A stretch of 64,000 bases of DNA, taken from NCBI GenBank assembly GCA_000320605.2, contig KB445797.1, positions 866,474-930,473 of the forward strand, in the 5' to 3' direction. The notes under the pieces were generated by a model that ran no database searches, was not told the origin of the DNA, and was given only the letters and a program-made list of their open reading frames with translations. Source of the DNA: Gelatoporia subvermispora B. Taxonomy: Eukaryota > Basidiomycota > Agaricomycetes > Polyporales > Gelatoporiaceae. The translations under genes and the position numbers were made by a program. Shown one piece after another: positions 12,260 to 24,386 of the stretch; positions within the stretch are counted from its first letter, which is position 1, and each line of letters starts with the position of its first letter.

Positions 12260-12902
12260 ATTGCGACTTTGTGTCGTAGCCTTCCGCGACGGTACTCAGT
12301 GCTGTGACTCGTCATACATGTTCGATAGTGTAATCTGTGTGCATCCATGTAATGAGAATGCCGCCGCGATGTTTTCTCTGGCATTTTCGGACAATCAGTT
12401 GTCTCAGAGAGACCAAGGGGTCTGGTGACTTCCTTTAACAAGGTGCGCAGCTTCGGGCAATAGTGAGAGATCCGGAGGCAAAATGGAGCCCGAGTTCCGC
12501 TGGTCTACGTGAGTCCCTGATTGATATATACGATTCAGAATACAAGCGCACTCCATGCTGTTCAATACATACATAGGATCTGATCGGCCTCATTGATGGC
12601 TAGCCTCCGCCATTGCTCGTGACCTCATCAACTCGCTGCGCGTTGTTTGTTCTCGCTCGTAGGCCTTCCAGCCCTTGCGTTTGGTCCTGAACCCTCCTCA
12701 TCTTCAGCGAGTGCTTCCAACTGGGGATTGGACACTGCACGTCATGGCCAATTGTCGACGGGTGACTGGGGTTCCCTCGAGCGAGCTGTGTCTGTACCTA
12801 TGACAAAATGTTTTCTTGTTCTTATATTCGTAACGTGGCTGCCAATTGACTTGCATTTGCCGCATGGTGTTGACTGAAATGCGTGGGCGGTACTGGCGGT
12901 GT

Positions 12903-13478
12903 GGACGCAGTAAGGCTCCAACCTTTTCATTTACTGTACTGGTTTAAACGGTTTAAACGGTCTAAATTTACTATCTATTTACAGGATTGGGTATAAACAG
13001 TAAATACAGTGTTAAAACATTTTAATGGTGTCCCATACATACTGGTTGAATGCCACTGTATTATGATCAGTAATTCGATTCTGAACTATGCTCAAGATGT
13101 CTCAAATACTCTAATTCCAATTAGCAGAGTACATAGAAGCCTATGAGCTTATCAAATGTTGTATAGCTGCGGAGATCTTCCTTTTTAGGATATTCACCCT
13201 TCTGAGGATGCTGACTCAGCATTGTTCTTTTGCCTGCTACAGTAGTGAACAACATGTAACACACTCTTGCTTTACTTTAAAACACCCCAGACATGTTTTT
13301 ATATGTTTCCTGTACCAAAATATAAATCTATATTTCATCTGTTGAGACATTCTGAAGTCATCCCTTGTATATGGTTTGTAAATAGTTTAAACACTGTAAT
13401 ACCATCTATTTACTCTTTACTATCTATTTATCCAAAATCTGTAAACGTAAAGTAAATAGTTGGAGCCTTAGGACGCAG
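12903..13478. repeat. 8-bp target-site duplication GGACGCAG flanking the MITE
   Basis: GGACGCAG occurs directly before the element (12903-12910) and directly after it (13471-13478), a perfect 8-bp direct repeat. Eight base pairs is the duplication length made by hAT transposases. Confidence 0.85.
12911..13470. mobile_element. Non-autonomous hAT-like DNA transposon (MITE), 560 bp
   Basis: The element begins TAAGGCTCCAAC and ends GTTGGAGCCTTA, perfect 12-bp terminal inverted repeats. Behind them lie degenerate inverted sub-terminal blocks rich in TTTACTATCTATTTA and GTTTAAAC-like motifs. It is far more AT-rich than its surroundings and has no coding capacity for a transposase. The flanking perfect 8-bp duplication GGACGCAG shows a clean insertion and, with the length, points to the hAT superfamily. 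Intact ends and duplication suggest a fairly recent insertion. Mobilisation would need a transposase encoded elsewhere. Confidence 0.85.
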
Positions 13479-13868
13479 ACTGTACGCGGACGCGTTGAGG
13501 TGCGGGAACCTCACGTGCCTTAGGCGTCTCAGCAGTGAGCAGCGGTCAGCGGTCTATCTTGCACCGCGGGCATCCATTCATACCTCGCATAAATTCCGCG
13601 CAAGCGCGGCAGGGCCCACTACGACCAAGTTTCGCGCCCCCGAGGACCAGTCTAGAGAAGCTCAGGCAGTCAGAAAGCTTCTCGACTCCCCCTCGGCGCG
13701 CCTGTAGGTCGCGAGCATTAGACGCCGCGAATTGTAACCGTGGGACATACACGTGACTGTTTCAATCTCCGAAAAGGTTTTTGGGCATTACAAACACGAT
13801 CGGAGTTGTTTGTAGTCTTTTCGCGGACAATTAGTTTCCCAAGACCCACTACTAGTCGTAGTGGGAAT

Positions 13869-14128
13869 GTCTGCCGGATAAGTGCTGAACTTACCTCGGA
13901 AAAGGATTGCATAACACTCAGGTAAGTCCATCGGCTAGCATTAGACTTATTGTGGACATTTGTGAAATGTCCGCATATGGCTTAGATAAGTCCGGCAGAT
14001 TCATATGTGTCCCAGATAAGTCTAGAAAAACCCCATAAGTCCATAACAAGTCCAGAGTTATCCTGGTGGAATCACCTTGGTGTTATGCAGTCTTTTACTG
14101 CGGTAAGTCCGGCACTTATCCGGTAGAC
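13869..14128. repeat. Degenerate inverted-repeat (MITE-like) element, about 260 bp
   Basis: The left end (from 13869, GTCTGCCGGATAAGTGC) and the reverse complement of the right end (from 14128, GTCTACCGGATAAGTGC) match over about 54 bp at roughly 80% by eye, including a shared TTGCATAACAC / CTGCATAACAC block. Inside, the motif ATAAGTCC or its complement recurs several times. I could not find a clear target duplication, so the element is older or its ends are misplaced. No coding capacity. Confidence 0.6.
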
Positions 14129-16325
14129 TTATGGGTGGATGCCCGCCGTGTTGACCGCCCCTAGTGCAATTATATCAAAAAGCTGTCTGATACTAGCTGT
14201 CGCCATCTACTTAGAAGCATCAGTCGGTACTCCGGATCTCCTCAGACGAACTGTTCCGGTCGAACGGAGACGCACGTTTAGCAGCCGCCGAATGACATAA
14301 CATGTAGACCTAGTGTTTGCTGTATCGTGACCTTTCTGCAAAAGAACGACTGGAAAGACCACGCATATCCCCAGCTCCCATATCTACACTGTGCTGGGCA
14401 GAAAACAACAGTCAGAGGGATTTCAAAGGCTGGATAGGCGCGACTGGAGCAAAGACCAAATCCTTCGTTACTATATGGAAGACGGTATCGCCAACACCAC
14501 GAGGATCTGGTGGTGTCCTATTGGAGGTGGTGAGAGACGGTGGGCGGGACAACCGCGGGAAAGACTGGTCTCACGCTGAAACGCCGAGGTTCGTGCACTA
14601 GACGCTGAGTACAGCACAAGGACAAATCATAGCGCTTCCATCATCGCTGCAGGCTTGAAAGTCAATTTCGTGCTCATTAGTGACTGGGACGAGTCCCCTT
14701 GCTACTCCCAACGAAAACCGAATATGCTGGGGGCTGAGCTCTGCTCGGCCTCCTTCCAGTACCTGTCATTCGTAGTGACATCATGCCTTGATCGACGAAA
14801 CACTGATCTGTCATAGTTATATTCCCTGACATAATGATGAGAATTACGGTGTTGAGGACGGCTTGAAGATACGAATATTAGTGAGAATCATACGGATATA
14901 GTAGCACTTGTGACAAGGGTGGCACCCGAATTGGCGGCAGGCGCAGGCAGAACCATGGGCGCGACTACAAGGTACATGAAATAGCATCATGAGGTCTCGC
15001 GCGTACATATGGGTGCAGGACGTAGTACTCACATACGACAGCGGCGGTAATAACGAGGTCGCGGACGATAGTAAAAACGCGCATGGTGAATATCCGCTAA
15101 GCTATTTATTCGGGAGTGGAGCAAATCGAAGACTGGGGGAAGTATGTAGTGATGACTATAGCATTGACGAATATTGCAAATTTTCTACTCGAATGTTGAA
15201 TGCGTAGCGGGCAGTGTAGTGAACAGAAATTGACACATGCGGATCAACGAGCAGTCGATCCGACATCTGCTTTGGAAGAGAGGGATCTAGAAATCGGACA
15301 TTCGATGCTACCTACGCATAACACAATGATCACCGGTTGCCAAGACAAGAGATCCACAAGCGCTCCTATGAAATGGTAGGTAACCAGAATGTGCACACAC
15401 CCTGACATGATCGATGAATTCAGGCTTTGATGACCGTTCGTGAAATGGCAGAATTCGTACTCCGTATCATGTAAAGTCCGACAGTTACAATGGAGACTGG
15501 CAAGTATCTCCGGAGTGGCGCGGATAACGGGCACTATTTGGTGGCTAGACTTTCGACTGGCATGGATGCGCGATGATCCTTGTCGAGGTAAAGAATGGCC
15601 ACCAGATATTTGGTTTCTCTAGAGCCAGCAGGTCAATTTGAGACGCCGACCATAAAGCTGTGTGCGTGGTCCTCAAGATGTACCAAGGTCTAGATGGCTC
15701 AATATCAATTTGCAAACATGACCTACATGGAAACACCAGAGGAGGCCGTAGAGTCAGGTCCTGGAGACAGCTTGAGGATGAGCTGAACGGTTCGCAAGCG
15801 ATCTATAGAGTTGACGGGAAACACTCTGCCACGTGTCGCTGAAAAGGGAGCGAAGTAGCTTGAATGGATTCAGCCCCGTTATCCATCTGTGAGGCAATGT
15901 GAGGTCCTGATTTATGATAGGGAACGCAGTCGATGGTCTGGCCTAAGTACTGGATACTTGATTGAGTGCTGAGGCTGAGCAAGTCACACTGTTTAGCAGA
16001 TGGGTGCGCCGCGAAACAGGATTCCTGAAAGCAACTTGGTTAGTAATCGAGCTTATGATAACACTTCCATATTGGGTAACAAACTGTAATCAAGGCCTCG
16101 AGGCTCGTGCAGCCCAACTTCGAACTATAGGGTGGTTCTGTCCATTTGCTATGTCTGCTTGCACCCTGTCGTGCTCGGCTGGGTTTGTTACAGTCGTCTG
16201 AACACTCGCTGCTAACTTGTACTTGTATTGCTACTACTCAGCTTGACATCTCGCGTGGTTGCTTCCGGCTGTTCCTGGACGACCCCGCACAACCAGCCAC
16301 AGCACGTCCAGTTGTTCCAGCCAAG

Positions 16326-19300
16326 ATGCTGACTTCGCCGACCGCTGCATCGCCCGCGCCAGCCAAGCGCACGTCAAGCGCGACGTCGGAGCGACCGAGG
16401 AGGGTGGAGGACGACGAGGTCAAGCCCTATGTCATCGTGAGCGACCTGGGCAAGGGCAGCTTCGCTACAGTCTACCGAGGCTATCACGAGGTACGCCGTC
16501 TTCACCTCGACTCAGCTATCAGACCTGATTATCAGGCTGTGCCACACAGCAAACACACGTACAAGTCGCTATCAAGACCGTGAACAAGGCCGGCCTCAGT
16601 CCCAAGCTGTTCGACAACCTACAAGGAGAGATAGAGATCCTCAAGACATTATCACACAGACACATAACCAAGCTACTCGACATTGTCGTAAGCACCCGTC
16701 GCTCATCAGCGACCAACGTAGATACTGAGCGACGTCTGCGTCTAGCGCGCAGAGCGGAACATCTATCTGATCATAGAGTTCTGTGCGGGCGGCGATCTCT
16801 CGAACTACATCAAGAAGCGGGGCCGCGTCGAGGGCCTAGAGTATATACCCTCGCCGGGCGCGGCTCCTACATACTACCAACACCCACGGACGGGCGGCTT
16901 AGACGAGATTGTGGTGCGCAGCTTCCTGAGGCAGCTCGGTGAGTTCGGAACCGCGCCCGTCCCAGCACTAGGCTCATTCCATTGGCTCGCGAAGGTCGTG
17001 CCATCAAGTTTCTCCGCCAACGCAATCTCATTCACAGAGACATCAAGCCACAGGTGTGTATTGCGACCTTCTTACGTGCAACCTCCGTCCTAACAACCTC
17101 GTAGAATCTACTCCTGAACCCTGCTGCGCCCGATGACCTTGCGAGAGGGCATCCACTCGGCGTTCCCATCCTGAAGGTTGCGGACTTTGGCTTTGCTCGC
17201 TCGCTACCGCAGGCAATGATGGCGGAGACGCTCTGCGGTTCACCGTAAGTCTCACTCAGACTTCCCCTAACTAATTGTCCACGAATACATATCATCAGAT
17301 TATACATGGCCCCGGAGATTTTGCGCTACGAGAAGTACGACGCCAAGGCCGACCTGTGGTCCGTCGGGGCCGTGCTGTACGAGATGGCCGTGGGCAAGCC
17401 GCCGTTCCGGGCGCAGAACCACATCGAACTGATCAAGAAGATCGACAGCGCGAAGGGGATCAAGTTCCCGGACGAGGACCCGCAGGTGAACGCACGGGCG
17501 GCGGCAAACGGCGAGGAGCTCAAGCCCGTGCCGAGCGACATGAAGAAGCTAATCCGCAGCCTGCTGAAGCGGCTGCCGGCGGAGCGGTCGAGCTTCGAGG
17601 ACTTCTTCGGGAGCACGGCGATGCAGAAGTCGAAGTTCCCGCGCCCGCCGCCCGAGCCGCCCGTCGACCCGTACCCGCTGCGTGAAGGCCCGCCGCCTGT
17701 TCCGGAGCATCACAAAGTCATCCCGCCGGAGGTGCTGGATCCGAAGGCGTTGATTCCGCCGAGCAGGATCCATTTCCGGCGGAGAGACGATGTGGGGCCA
17801 TCCAATGGCAGGTGCGTTGACTGACTGACACCCATGTATGTCAGCAAATGGCTGAGTTGTGCGTAGTCCAAGTGCCAGTCCGAAGAATGGCACCGAGTTC
17901 CCGAGACTATCGGGCGCGTCACCTCGCGCGAACGCGAAGCCTCTCGAGGCTGAGGCTTCCGTCATCCCCGGAGAGACCGAGGAAGACGGCCTGTTGCGAC
18001 GGGAATACGTCCTCGTCGGGGACACGCGCGCAGTGGAGATCAACCGCGCAGTCGATGGTCAGTATGACCTCTCCCTCTGTCGCTGCACTGCATCGTCAAC
18101 TAACTATCCCCTCGCCTGCGCACAGAGATCAACGCCACACGCCGCATCAAGCCCCTGCGCGACCGGCGCATGCCACCGACGCCGCTGTCCCCTGCGGACG
18201 ACGCGGTCGGGACAGACTACCCTGCACCCGACTCGTCCTCGCCGCCCACGGCAAACACGACGTTCCCGCCGGCGCCGAACCCGCATGCGCCGCCGCTCTC
18301 GTCGTCGCCCTCCAGCGCGGGCTCGCGCACGGGCTCGAACGCGCTCGCGCGTGCGCTGAGCCTGGCGACGAAGAAGCTGCTGGGCGGCGGCGGGCCGAGC
18401 TCGGCGCGCGCGTCCCCGCACTACCGCGAGTACACGTCGTCGTCCCCGCGGCGGCAGCAGATCCTCGCGTCGCGGGGACTGGGGCTGCAGGTCGGGGAGC
18501 GCGACCCGCTGGAGGACGAACTGCTGGCGGCGCTGGAGGAGCTCGCGCAGAAGACGGAGGTGCTGACGCATTGGGCGGACGAGATGTACGAGTATGTCAA
18601 GGCCGTGCCGCAGAGTGAGTCTCACTTTCTTTGAATGGTTACTATGGCTTTGGAGAATGGGATGCTAACGCGTCGGTTCGGATAGAGCCCCTACCAGATC
18701 CGAAGAATTTCAAGCAGCGTGAGGGCGAGCCGGAGAAGCATGCGGCGCGGCGGAAACGTGCGGACGTCGAGGCGGAGTACAACGCGATGACGTGCGTCGC
18801 GCTGTACATGCTGCTCATGTCGTTCTCGCAGAAGGGCGTGAATAAGCTGGTGAACTTCTATGAGCACCTGCAGATGCGCGACCCGGACGGCGAGTGTGAG
18901 GTCAGCGAGGGGTTCGACGATGGTCTGTATCATGCGTCCCTGAGTTCCAGGTGTAGATGTGCTGACGCAAACGGTGATTTCTGTTGTAGCACTGGCGTAC
19001 TTCGAACAACACTTTACAAAGTGCCATGATAGAGCGGCGCTTGTGAAGACGTGGCTCCCCGCGCAGTATATGGGACCCCCGACATTCCTTGACCAGCTCG
19101 TGTACGATCGTGCTCTGATGCTGGTAAGCTATCTGCCTCAATTGCCACCGCAAACTTTACTTATCATTTGTCGCAGAGCCGGACGGCTGCTCGGAAAGAG
19201 CTGCTAGACCAAGCGACGTCTCCAGACGAGTGTGAGAAGCTGTATGAGGAGTCGCTGTGGTGTCTGTACGCGTTACAAGACGATCTACTGCAACAAGATA

Positions 19301-19573
19301 ATCCGTACGTCGATGAGGATCGGAGTACGATTTCTACCTGTACGTGTAATGCCTGCAAGACGCGGTGGATTCCCGCTGATATCTTTCGCTAATTGTTGCT
19401 TAGGGATCAAGCGGACCAAGCTACGTCTTGTACGCTGTCGTATCCGGATGGGCATGAACGATCGCGATCGCGTCAAAGACGCGCAGCTGGATACTAATTT
19501 GACGGACATCCAGCGTGAACCTCCACCATGGGAGCCAGGAGGTCTCGACCCACCGGACCCGCGCGCACACTAA
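16326..19573 (+). CDS. atg1: Autophagy-initiating serine/threonine kinase Atg1
   Basis: Twelve exons (16326-16490, 16550-16687, 16746-16938, 16995-17053, 17105-17244, 17299-17811, 17867-18057, 18126-18614, 18686-18922, 18990-19123, 19177-19339, 19404-19573) give 863 residues. The N-terminal kinase domain shows GKGSFATV (42-49), VAIK with Lys64, [44 protein letters not shown] and [12 protein letters not shown]. After a Pro/Ser-rich linker the C-terminus has paired helical stretches ([41 protein letters not shown]) typical of the Atg1 tMIT/EAT region that binds Atg13. It acts in the Atg1 complex at the phagophore assembly site. Some acceptors (GTCTAG at 16745, GCGAAG at 16994) were chosen because only they keep frame and family sequence. 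Confidence 0.95.
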
Positions 19574-19872
19574 CTTCGCCGTGCCCATGCCGGATATCCA
19601 TCTATAGACCTATTCATCCTGCAATTCTGGTCTTCTGGTCATTGTCTCATTTGTTCTACTGGGTGTACATTTGTGTTGCATTATCACGGACCGCTACATA
19701 TGCACGTATGTCTCATATTCCCCGGCTGCCATTATTCCATCTACGTTATTTCTCCGCCATGCGCCCAATTGTACTATTATGCTGTCTACACATCTGTACT
19801 CTGCTTTCCTCGCTCGTGGCTATGCTGTAATATATAATATAACTTGCGCAAGATGATGTTGGGTCTCTGACC

Positions 19873-20936
19873 TCAGAAGTCGAAGCTTTGATTGAGATCC
19901 TCATGGAGGTGCTCCTTCATGCCTGGAGGCAGCTTCGGCTCCGAATCTTCCGCGATGTACCCTGGATATGCGTCAGCACGGAAAGCCACGAATACGCATT
20001 CATGACCTACTGAAGGGCATCTCAACGCTCTCCTTGGAGTTGAACACAATCGTTGGTTGGTCCTGTTCCGACATCATCAAAGACTGGGCTTCTCAGCAGG
20101 AACGCAACATACGATGTAGGGAATCTTTGACAAAGCAACTAGCATATGCGCGTGTGAGGACACTGGTCTGCAGCTTTCAAGGTGAGATCGACGGCTGACC
20201 TTTGTCCTGTACGACCATCTTCGTGACGCCGAGCGCGGTGTCGGTCGTCATCTGAACGGGACCCAGATGTCTTGTAGGGAAGCCGAGCACTCGCAGCTCA
20301 CCCGTCCGGTCTCTAGGCGGGTCGTCCCCTGCCCACGTTAGAGGTGTGTTAGCACGAGCCACAGTGGAGCAGAGACGAGGCCTTACCAAGGATACCCTGT
20401 GATGTCATGCACAACATTGAGCTCCGAACGCATTTCTCGAGGCGCCGCTCGCGGGATAGGGCTAGCAGACTTGACCCACCCCAAACAGGAACCACTCAAA
20501 GCGGCCGTCTCCGTCCTCCGGGGCCAGCTCGTGCTCAGCCTTCGGGTCCAGCAGGCAGACTTTGTCTAGTGGGACGCCTCTTGCTTTCATGAGCTCCATA
20601 ACGGACTGCTGGTGTGCGGCTGCGCTTGCGACTTGCGCGTTCGCGCGGCTGGCGAAGAGGGATTCCAGAGTTTTGCAGGAGGACTGGGAGAGGTGCGTGA
20701 ATTGCACGTGTGCTCCGGGACCAGCTAGTGTGCGCATGTGCTGTGTGGTTAAATTCTGGAGTCAAACAGAGGATGCTGTAGCAGGGCAGACGGACGAACC
20801 ATGTATTCCAGCTCTACCCACTTCGGGATGGCTTTACTGGTGTCCTCATCCTCCTCCATATGCTCTGCACGACCTATCGGTCAGACGACCTCAGAAACAG
20901 TATTAGAAACATACCAATAACATATGTAAAAGTCAT
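19873..20936 (-). CDS. sfm1: SPOUT-type protein arginine methyltransferase Sfm1
   Basis: Sfm1 methylates an arginine of ribosomal protein uS3 in yeast. Eight exons on the minus strand (20936-20915, 20864-20800, 20755-20480, 20396-20387, 20328-20200, 20138-20113, 20062-20011, 19961-19873) give 222 residues. The start MTFTYVIEHMEED fits the family N-terminus. The trefoil-knot SAM site reads FLFGGILGDDPPRDRT, followed by HLGPVQMTTDTALGV and a C-terminal VEMPFRYI. Exon 4 is a 10-nt micro-exon that supplies the middle of the SAM-binding GGILG. It is tail to tail with atg1, 299 bp apart. Confidence 0.9.
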
Positions 20937-22850
20937 TTTGGGCTGCAGAGGCAAGACTGCTCGACGGACGCGTTCAATGTTGTAGCACAAAAAGCGGAAT
21001 GAGGCGTCGGAGGTCGCGTAGCGGGCGTCTAATCAATCAAGCGATCATCTTCCTCTTCTGACCAAGTTCGTTTTCATCGTCCATATTGCGCCTATGTGAC
21101 TTGACGAGACAATGTGTGGGCTCGTGTCCTCCAGAACGATTTTGTTTTCGTAGAAAAATCTCATTCTTCCTCATTTCGCTGTTGCCGATGATGAGAACAT
21201 CTGGCGGCGTTTGCTAGAGCTTCGTGCCTTTGGATTGATCCGCCGCCTCTGCAGCTCCAGCGCGAAGTTGAACATCAAGATCCTGTCTTCTCGGGGTTTT
21301 TGGTATCTTACATCTGTTAATCGATGTGCGTTCTTCTCGGCGACTGCTAGATTCACCCGTGCGAGCAGCCAACGCGACACTTGCGATACTAGACGTTTCT
21401 AGAAGTAACCTTAGCGGGTGCTTTTCATTGTTCTCGGACTGAGGCAGTGTCTGAAAATGTCCGCTTTGCCTCTTATTTGCGCCTCTTTTCATCGTCCAAC
21501 TGGCGCGAATCAATTGATCCGGATGCTTCGTTCACACATGGCTTGCGGCTTTTTTCTATGTCCTGTGGCTCGCCGCTCCCATTGGCTACATCTATGGTCC
21601 TAGGTCAATGTGCCGCTTGTCGTAAAGAAGCTCCCGCTCCACGAGAGATTCAATCCGAAATCAGAACCACACCTGAGTTCTGTTAGTCCCGGCAGCCGGA
21701 CGGGAAGTTGCCACAATACCAGCAACGGGTGGCTTGCGGCGGAACCCATGCCGCTGCGGCCCCAGTCAAGCATATAAATACGACGCGATTTGTCTCCTCA
21801 GCCTCATCCCACCCAGCTTCCTAGGTACATAGATATTTGCACTCCTCGATAAATTACTTGCCATCGAATCGACCCCTTCTTTGAGTATGCCTCGGCTACC
21901 TTCAGAGCATGCTACAAGTCTGTCTTGTAGCTCCAATCCCTGCGACCGCCACAACCTGCCCCGATCGAGGACGTCACGGCCCCGCAAGGGGCGGACGGAC
22001 GTACTTGATTCCCAACGGGAGTACGCTGCATGGCTCGCCTCATTTTCGTTGACGCGCTGATCATGAACCTGTAACAGACTTGACTTTGTGTGCCTCCACC
22101 AGACAAGGGGTAGACAGGGACTGATACACTGTCTCCGGTACGTGTGCCTCCTTTGCCGACTCTACTAACTAATCACCGAGTCGATATTCCACAGGTCGAG
22201 TGAATGCGGACACGTCGGGGGACCGCAGCCGACATTCAAAGGCAAAGAACCACGCCGCCCGTACAGCCGGGCCACAGCCAGAAGTCCGCCCACAACTCGC
22301 GTCTCGGACCTCGCAGCCCGGACTTCCCCGAGCCATCCTCCTCCGCGGGTATCCAACGAACGGTGCGCAACTCGACGGGTGCCGCAGCCCGTTCAGCACA
22401 CACACGCTCCTTTACCGGCGCGGCACGGGCGTTAGATACTGGCTCGCTCTCGCATGTATGCAGCAGCGGTGACCTTGTACATCTGCATCACCTCTCCAGG
22501 GCTCGATGAGCTCTTCTGGGCTTCGCGGCGAGGCGTCTGTGCGACGCGCTCGTATGCAGGTTCAGATGAGTAAGTCGGCCCTGGAGTGGCTCCTCGGATT
22601 ACTTTAGCCACTCTGGTTTAGCTTAGACACATTAGATGATGAATACATCCAGCAGACTGTCGTCAGCTGATTTCGCGTGATGCGCTGCACTTGAGCCACG
22701 ATGTGGCTGACTGACTGATTGCCGTCCGGTACTATGTGGACCACACGCGGCTGATATGTATTTTCCGGTGCTGAAATTCGGCAAAGCACACAGCAGTCAA
22801 ATTCCAAGATCAGCGATCAGATATGTAGATACAAAGTGGCCAGCGCAGAT
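20937..22850. other. 1.9-kb gene-poor interval
   Basis: Between sfm1 and the aldo-keto reductase. The only structured item is the PCDRH module copy B at 21773-22060. A Pro/Ser/Arg-rich open frame of about 100 codons lies at 22204-22509 right after a CACAG acceptor-like site. It could be a downstream exon of that module or chance, and I could not join it convincingly. Confidence 0.5.
21773..22060 (+). other. PCDRH module copy B (possible small gene)
   Basis: A TATAAATAC box lies at 21773-21781. The first ATG downstream is at 21887 and opens a 57-codon frame ending at a TGA near 22060. Forty-nine bases after the ATG is ATCCCTGCGACCGCCACA (21936-21953), one mismatch from copies A and C, read as SSNPCDRHNL. 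The rest of the peptide is basic and ends ASFSLTR. No family is recognised. It lies alone in a gene-poor gap, as do the other two copies. Confidence 0.3.
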
Positions 22851-24386
22851 CTACGACGACTTCGCGGGAGAAGGACGGATCGCCTGCTGCCGCGGCCACT
22901 TGTCAAAGTGGCCGGTGGTAGTATAGAACCGAAGATACTGTGAGCCATCGCCCTATGCGTGCCGATCAGCCACCTTATAGACTTCGTATACGACTGGTCA
23001 GACTCACAATCATACTCGCCGGGAAACCAGGGTCGAACGGCATCTGGCTCTCGAGGTACGTGATCTGCTCGTCCGAGAGCGCGATGTCGAGCGCCTCGAC
23101 GTTGTCCATAAGCTGCTCGACCTTGCGGCCGCCGATGATCGGGAAGACGTATGGCACCTTCTGCATCACGTACGCGATGGCCACTGCGGAAGTGCGATTA
23201 GCATGTACTTCTACCACCATGGGCGACACGGCACATACCTGAAGTGATGTTCTTAGCGCCGACCTGATTGGCGACCTCTTCGAGCGCGAGGCAGACCTTG
23301 CGCTGGTCTGGGGTACGCTCCCAGGGCCCGAAGACCGCACGTCCTAGTTTGTTATCAGATACGAGCTGAGGTAATTCTCATGTTGTGCTCACCGTTCTCG
23401 CCGCTCTGACGCCGCCTCTCTTCCTCCTCATCCGAGCGAATTTTGCCGCCGGCGAGGACGTTCCATGGTGCAAGGGCGAGACCTGGCAAAGACTCAATCG
23501 CAGTTTGAAGGAATCTTTGAGCATAATCTTTCACTATACCTTCCGCACGACACATCGGAATAATCTCACGTTCGAGGTCGCGCTGTAGGATGCTCCACGG
23601 ACCCTGGTAGATGACGAATGGGGTCTTGTTGGTCGTTCGGGCATACGTGTTCGCGTGCGAGACGACCCATGAAGGTGAGTCTGAAATGCCCTAACAAGTG
23701 CCAAATGCACCTTACAACTGGCAGTGTGGACAAAACGAACATTCAGAGCTTACGAGGTAGAGAACCTTGCCCTGGGCAACGAGGTTGTGCAGGCCGTTCA
23801 TGACTTCCTCAATGCTCGTATCCCAGTCCCACTTCCAGGCGTTCAGCGAGTTAAGCATGAACCGGATAAACTGGCTTACCCAGTGGACGTACAGAATATC
23901 GATGTACGATGTGCGCAACTTTTTCAAAGAGGCTTCGACAGAAATGTTCATCGACTTAATGTTGCTCCCGACATATTGGGTTTTTTGCGGGATAGTCGCT
24001 GCGCGCTTGAAATTCGAGGTGTACTAGCTACTATATCAGAATATGTGAACTAGCAACTGAACACGATAGTCTACCTTGGTAGCGATAACCATCTGGTCAC
24101 GGTTCCCTCTCAGTTCCATCCACTCGCCGATGAACTCCTCAGATGATTCGTCCTGGTAGTTATTCGCTGTATCGATAAAATTTCCACCTGCTTCGTAGAA
24201 CGCGTCAAGCATCTTGAAGCTGCTCTCCTTGTCCATGAACCCCATTCCGAGTGGTCCCCACTTGTCACCGATACTCATCGCACCGAGGGCGATGGGGGAG
24301 ACATGCAAACCTGCAAGCGGCCCCAGAAATCGGTGACGACCAAGCGACGTTTTTGGTTCAGGAGCAGGAGCAAAGAAGTTCGACAT
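22851..24386 (-). CDS. Aldo-keto reductase, aryl-alcohol dehydrogenase (AAD) type
   Basis: Eight exons on the minus strand (24386-24075, 24023-23880, 23831-23754, 23690-23540, 23482-23393, 23343-23239, 23183-23008, 22952-22851) give 385 residues. The catalytic tetrad is visible: Asp72 and Tyr77 in [11 protein letters not shown], Lys104 in VIATK and His151 in ILYVHWWD. Further marks are [32 protein letters not shown] and the NADP-binding end [13 protein letters not shown]. The family reduces aryl aldehydes with NADPH in the cytosol; in wood-decay fungi it takes part in lignin-derived aromatic metabolism, and some members act in secondary metabolism. No biosynthetic cluster is seen nearby, so a general aldehyde-reducing role is most likely. 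Confidence 0.92.

Larger units (their letters stand above)
12260..16325. other. 4-kb gene-poor interval with two MITE-like elements
   Basis: No gene is recognised between the lactate enzyme stop and ATG1. Open frames such as 14317-14601 are short, lack splice-supported extension and match nothing I know. The interval holds the 560-bp element at 12911-13470 and the inverted-repeat element at 13869-14128, listed separately. The remainder (about 14.2-16.3 kb) shows no repeat or RNA gene that I can see. Confidence 0.6.

Noticed and set aside
17326..18625. Several long minus-strand and alternate plus-strand frames
   Set aside because: They are shadows of atg1 exons 6 to 8, which are confirmed by kinase homology and exact frame joining.
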